A DNA stretch of 64,000 bases from Lysinibacillus fusiformis. Lineage in GTDB: Bacteria; Bacillota; Bacilli; Bacillales_A; Planococcaceae. The translations under genes were made by a program, and so were the position numbers. Position 1 is the first letter of the stretch, and every line of letters starts with the position of its first letter. Positions 60,982-64,000 of the stretch are shown here, piece by piece. Location: NCBI RefSeq assembly GCF_016925635.1, contig NZ_CP070490.1:1240001-1304000 (forward strand). Direction: 5' to 3'. The notes under the pieces were generated by a model. It searched no databases, was not told the origin of the DNA, and was given only the letters and a program-made list of their open reading frames with translations.

Positions 60982-62469
60982 TTAATTAATACCTTTCATC
61001 GCTTTCGAAATAATCGGTGAAAGTACTAATATAATAATTCCGACTACAATAGATAAGGTACCTAAGAAGCCAAAGTATGTGAATTCGCTTACAACTTCAT
61101 AGACCTTAACTAATTGAGCATTAATTGCTTGTGCTGCCGCACTTGTTAAAAACCATAAAGACATCGTTTGTGCTGCGAAGGCCTGTGGTGCCAATTTCGT
61201 TGTAGCAGATAGACCAACTGGTGATAATAATAACTCCCCAACAACCACTAAGAAGAATGACAATACTAACCATAAAGGACTCACTAATGTTTCTCCACCA
61301 GATAGGTGTGCGGGAATCATCATCACTAAGAATGATAAACCTGCAAAGAACAATGCGTATGAGAACTTACGTGGTGTAGTTGGTTGCTTGTCTCCCCATT
61401 TAAGCCATAGCATCGCAAATAATGGTGCCATCGTGATAACAAATAATGGGTTCAATGACTGGAACCATGAAGATTGAAGCTGAATACCACCAATACTTAG
61501 CTGTGTACGCTCATCTGCATATGTCGCTAAAATTGTTGCCCCTTGTTCTTGGATAGCCCAGAACATGACCGCTGATAAAAATAAAGGAATATAAGCAAGT
61601 AGACGAGACTTTTCATCCTTCGTTGTTTTTTTACTGCGATACATATAAATAAAGAATGCAGTTGGAATTAATACACCTAGGGCCGTAATGATAAAACTGA
61701 ATACATTCATTGTTAATGTACCTGTTTTAATACCAATAGCACCTAAAATGATAATAAGTAAAGCTGCAATTCCAAATTGTAAAAAGACTTTTTTACGTTC
61801 TTCAGGCTTTAATGGGTTATTTACTTGTAAGCCCGCTAAGCCTAAATATTTTTTCTCTGTTAATTTATAGACAATTAAACCAATTAGCATACCCAGACCA
61901 GCTAAACCAAAGCCAAGGTGGAAGCTATACTTTTGTCCAATTGTTCCGACAATAAATGGTGCAATGAATGCTCCCATATTAATACCCATATAGAAAATAG
62001 AAAAACCTGCATCACGGCGGCTATCTGTTTCAGCATAAATGTCTCCAACAATACTTGAAACGTTTGGTTTTAATAAACCAGTACCCATGACGATAAATGC
62101 CATTGAAGCAAATAACATGCTTACACCACCAGGCAATGCTAGCAGTAAGTGACCAATCATAATTAACACGCCACCATAAAAAATGGTTCTTCGTGTTCCT
62201 AAAACTCGGTCGGCAATCCATCCACCTATAATACCAGACATATAAACAAGTGAGCCATAGATGGCCATAATAGAGTTTGCTGTTCCGCGGTCTAGACCTA
62301 AGCCTCCCTCATGTAATTCGTAATACATAAAGAAGATGAGAATTGCTCGCATACCATAGTACGAGAAACGTTCCCAAAATTCTGTGAAAAACAAAGTAAA
62401 GAGCCCTTTAGGGTGTCCAACAAAGCCATTTTGAGGGACAGATTTTACAACTTCATCTTTACTAGACAT
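60982..62469 (-). CDS. dtpT: POT-family di/tripeptide:H+ symporter
   Basis: A 495-residue transporter with about 14 helices. FFTEFWERFSYYGMRAILIFFMYY carries the ExxERFxYYG motif for proton coupling; GSLVYMSGIIGGWIADRVLG and FSIFYMGINMGAFIAPFIVGTIG are POT signatures. It imports small peptides by proton symport. It is upstream of the M20 operon on the same strand with a terminator between. Ribosome site GGGAGAGGG lies before the ATG. Confidence 0.94.
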   Translation of the reverse strand: MSSKDEVVKSVPQNGFVGHPKGLFTLFFTEFWERFSYYGMRAILIFFMYYELHEGGLGLDRGTANSIMAIYGSLVYMSGIIGGWIADRVLGTRRTIFYGGVLIMIGHLLLALPGGVSMLFASMAFIVMGTGLLKPNVSSIVGDIYAETDSRRDAGFSIFYMGINMGAFIAPFIVGTIGQKYSFHLGFGLAGLGMLIGLIVYKLTEKKYLGLAGLQVNNPLKPEERKKVFLQFGIAALLIIILGAIGIKTGTLTMNVFSFIITALGVLIPTAFFIYMYRSKKTTKDEKSRLLAYIPLFLSAVMFWAIQEQGATILATYADERTQLSIGGIQLQSSWFQSLNPLFVITMAPLFAMLWLKWGDKQPTTPRKFSYALFFAGLSFLVMMIPAHLSGGETLVSPLWLVLSFFLVVVGELLLSPVGLSATTKLAPQAFAAQTMSLWFLTSAAAQAINAQLVKVYEVVSEFTYFGFLGTLSIVVGIIILVLSPIISKAMKGIN

Positions 62470-62830
62470 ACAATACCCTCTCCCAATTAAAAATTATTCT
62501 CTAAAAATATCATTACCCTAAAATAAGGATAAAAAAACTTTATTTCATCATACTAAAGCGTTTTATAAACTTTAGCAAGAGTTTTAAAAAATGTTGAAAA
62601 TTTGTCATTTTTCTATAAATTCTGATTGATTATTAGCAAAAATATTAAATCCTTTGATATATCTAAGTTTTCTCACACTTTCTTTTCAAAAAATTAAAAC
62701 ATACTCATTGAATTATTCTAAAATATTTAAAATTCAGATTTATTACTTTGTTTACAAATTTATACTATTTCATTTACAACCTACGGTACACCTTTCACTT
62801 TGTTCTAGATTCTACTATTCCCTCTAATCA
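62470..62830. other. very AT-rich intergenic region
   Basis: About 360 bases between hflX and the POT gene. Promoter region of the transporter; no ORF, RNA fold or repeat recognised. Confidence 0.45.
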
Positions 62831-62866
62831 CAAAAAGCATGCCAAAATTTTTTTGGCATGCTTTGG
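62831..62866 (-). terminator. hflX terminator
   Basis: Perfect 14-bp stem AAAGCATGCCAAAA/TTTTGGCATGCTTT with a three-base loop and T-run on the minus strand. Confidence 0.95.
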
Positions 62867-62878
62867 GAAATCCATTTT

Positions 62879-64000
62879 TTAATTAACAACATAGTGTTGA
62901 TACTTTGCATAGTCTGCTACTTTTACTTCAAGAGACAATAATGTCCCGTCTTCTTCATAGGCAGTATTAAAAACAGAGGCTTGTTCATTTAAATAAGAAA
63001 CAACGTTCCCTTGGTCATAAGGTATTAACATGTCACACTTTACATAATGCGAGAAGATGTGTTGACGAATTAACTGTACTAATTCCTCTAAACCAATCCC
63101 CTGCTTTGCTGATATCCAAATATTATCTCCACTTACTACAGGATAAGGAACATCCGCTATATCTGCCTTATTGTATACATAGATTGTTGGAATGTCCTCA
63201 ACACCAACTGCTTTAAGCGTTTCATTCGTCACATTCATCATAAATCCATGCTCAGCATTTGAAACATCCACCACATGAAGTAAAAGGTCAGCATCTCGTG
63301 CCTCTTCCAAAGTAGAGCGAAATGCCTTCACTAAATGGTGAGGTAATTTACTAACGAAACCTACTGTGTCTGTCAGTAAAAATGTCTTCTTATCAGGTAG
63401 TTCAATCTGACGAACAGAAGTTTCAAGGGTAGCAAAAAGCATATCCTTCTCAAAGACTTGCTTGTGCTCTTCTTGTCCTATTTGTGTGAGCAGTTGATTC
63501 ATAATTGTTGATTTACCTGCATTTGTATAGCCGACAATCGATACAACTGGAAGTGCATTTTTACGACGCTGTTTACGCTGCGTTTCTCGTTGCTCCTTAA
63601 CGTGCTCAAGATCCTTTTTAATTTTAGCAATTTGATCTTCAATCTTTCGTCGATCCAGTTCCAACTTTGTTTCACCAGCACCTCGGTTTTTAAAGCCACC
63701 TCCAGTACCTCCACCCTGACGACTTAAAGAGGCATGCAAACCTACTAAGCGAGGTAGCATGTATTGAAGCTGTGCTAACTCCACCTGCATTTGTGCTTCA
63801 CGTGTTTTTGCGCGTCTTCCAAAAATATCTAAAATAAGCATTGTTCGATCAATGACCTTCGTTGCTAAATCACGCTCTAAATTACGGATTTGCGAAGGAG
63901 ACAATTCATCATTAAAAATAACAAGATTTGCTTGTGCTTCTTCATAAAAATTTTTGATTTCTTCTATTTTACCTGTACCTACATAATGGGAAGGTGTGAC
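62879..64000 (-). CDS. hflX: GTPase HflX, 5' end missing
   Basis: Partial gene; the frame stays open through position 64000 (VTPSHYVGTGKIEEIKNFYEEAQANL), so the N-terminus lies outside. HflX is a ribosome-associated GTPase that splits stalled or heat-damaged 70S ribosomes. Present: HflX domain end LSPSQIRNLERDLATKVIDRT, GGTGGGFKNRGAGETKLE linker, G1 GYTNAGKST, G3 DTVGF, G4 NKAD and G5 SAKQGIG. Upstream neighbours are outside the window. Confidence 0.95.
   Translation of the reverse strand, partial: VTPSHYVGTGKIEEIKNFYEEAQANLVIFNDELSPSQIRNLERDLATKVIDRTMLILDIFGRRAKTREAQMQVELAQLQYMLPRLVGLHASLSRQGGGTGGGFKNRGAGETKLELDRRKIEDQIAKIKKDLEHVKEQRETQRKQRRKNALPVVSIVGYTNAGKSTIMNQLLTQIGQEEHKQVFEKDMLFATLETSVRQIELPDKKTFLLTDTVGFVSKLPHHLVKAFRSTLEEARDADLLLHVVDVSNAEHGFMMNVTNETLKAVGVEDIPTIYVYNKADIADVPYPVVSGDNIWISAKQGIGLEELVQLIRQHIFSHYVKCDMLIPYDQGNVVSYLNEQASVFNTAYEEDGTLLSLEVKVADYAKYQHYVVN

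Noticed and set aside
1..64000. tRNA, rRNA, CRISPR, transposase, integrase or prophage genes
   Set aside because: None recognised on reading both strands; short RNAs could still be missed by eye.

Overview
The window comes from a low-GC Gram-positive chromosome, most likely Lysinibacillus or a close relative in Bacillaceae/Caryophanaceae. The basis is Bacillus-type gene content and order, many GTG and TTG starts behind strong GGAGG-type ribosome sites, rho-independent terminators after nearly every unit, an SLH-anchored surface enzyme, and Bacillaceae-style extragenic repeats. No rRNA, tRNA, CRISPR array, transposase or phage gene was seen. About 62 protein genes are called, three of them small proteins below 50 residues plus a 52-residue pheromone precursor. 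The first gene (an esterase) and the last (hflX) run off the window edges.

Region 1-11.2 kb is mostly cell envelope: alpha/beta hydrolase, murF-ddl, a SEDS glycosyltransferase (rodA), an MFS exporter, cardiolipin synthase, a VanY-type carboxypeptidase and YidC. Region 11.3-20.6 kb holds an AraC regulator, a LytTR regulator next to an acetyl-CoA hydrolase/CoA-transferase, another MFS protein, YpuA-like DUF1002, CvfB, MntR and a ComFB-family protein. Region 20.7-30 kb has the cadC-cadA metal-resistance operon with two matching operators, a penicillin-acylase family Ntn hydrolase, a striking 42-bp tandem repeat array, exoA, murB, HxlR, YceI and DUF2500. Region 30-45 kb has an SLH-anchored nucleotidase, azoreductase, DsbA-family protein, FAD/Rieske oxidoreductase, ppaC, a DUF7662-GNAT fusion, an RpiR regulator, a NiaP-like transporter, thrC-thrB, mtnX, zupT and a PAP2 phosphatase.

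The most interesting stretch is 45.2-52.2 kb. It holds a complete comQ-comX-comP-comA quorum-sensing cassette on the minus strand. The pheromone gene comX (49580-49738) is only 52 codons and is easily missed; its product has a single tryptophan as its next-to-last residue, the residue that ComQ prenylates in known systems. Related GGCG-rich elements in opposite orientations flank the cassette, and the one downstream forms its terminator. Neighbours include an orphan cysteine-motif protein that may be immunity-like, a divergent secreted protein, and a roughly 620-bp imperfect inverted repeat.

Region 52.2-64 kb carries a Fur-type iron-siderophore ABC operon (yclNOPQ order) ending in a haem monooxygenase. 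Next comes a tightly coupled operon (M20 hydrolase, GNAT, enolase-superfamily racemase, then a YkvI-like transporter) that matches the known N-succinyl route turning D-amino acids into L-amino acids. A POT peptide transporter and hflX close the window.

Functions are inferred from motifs and family knowledge read by eye; no database search was run.
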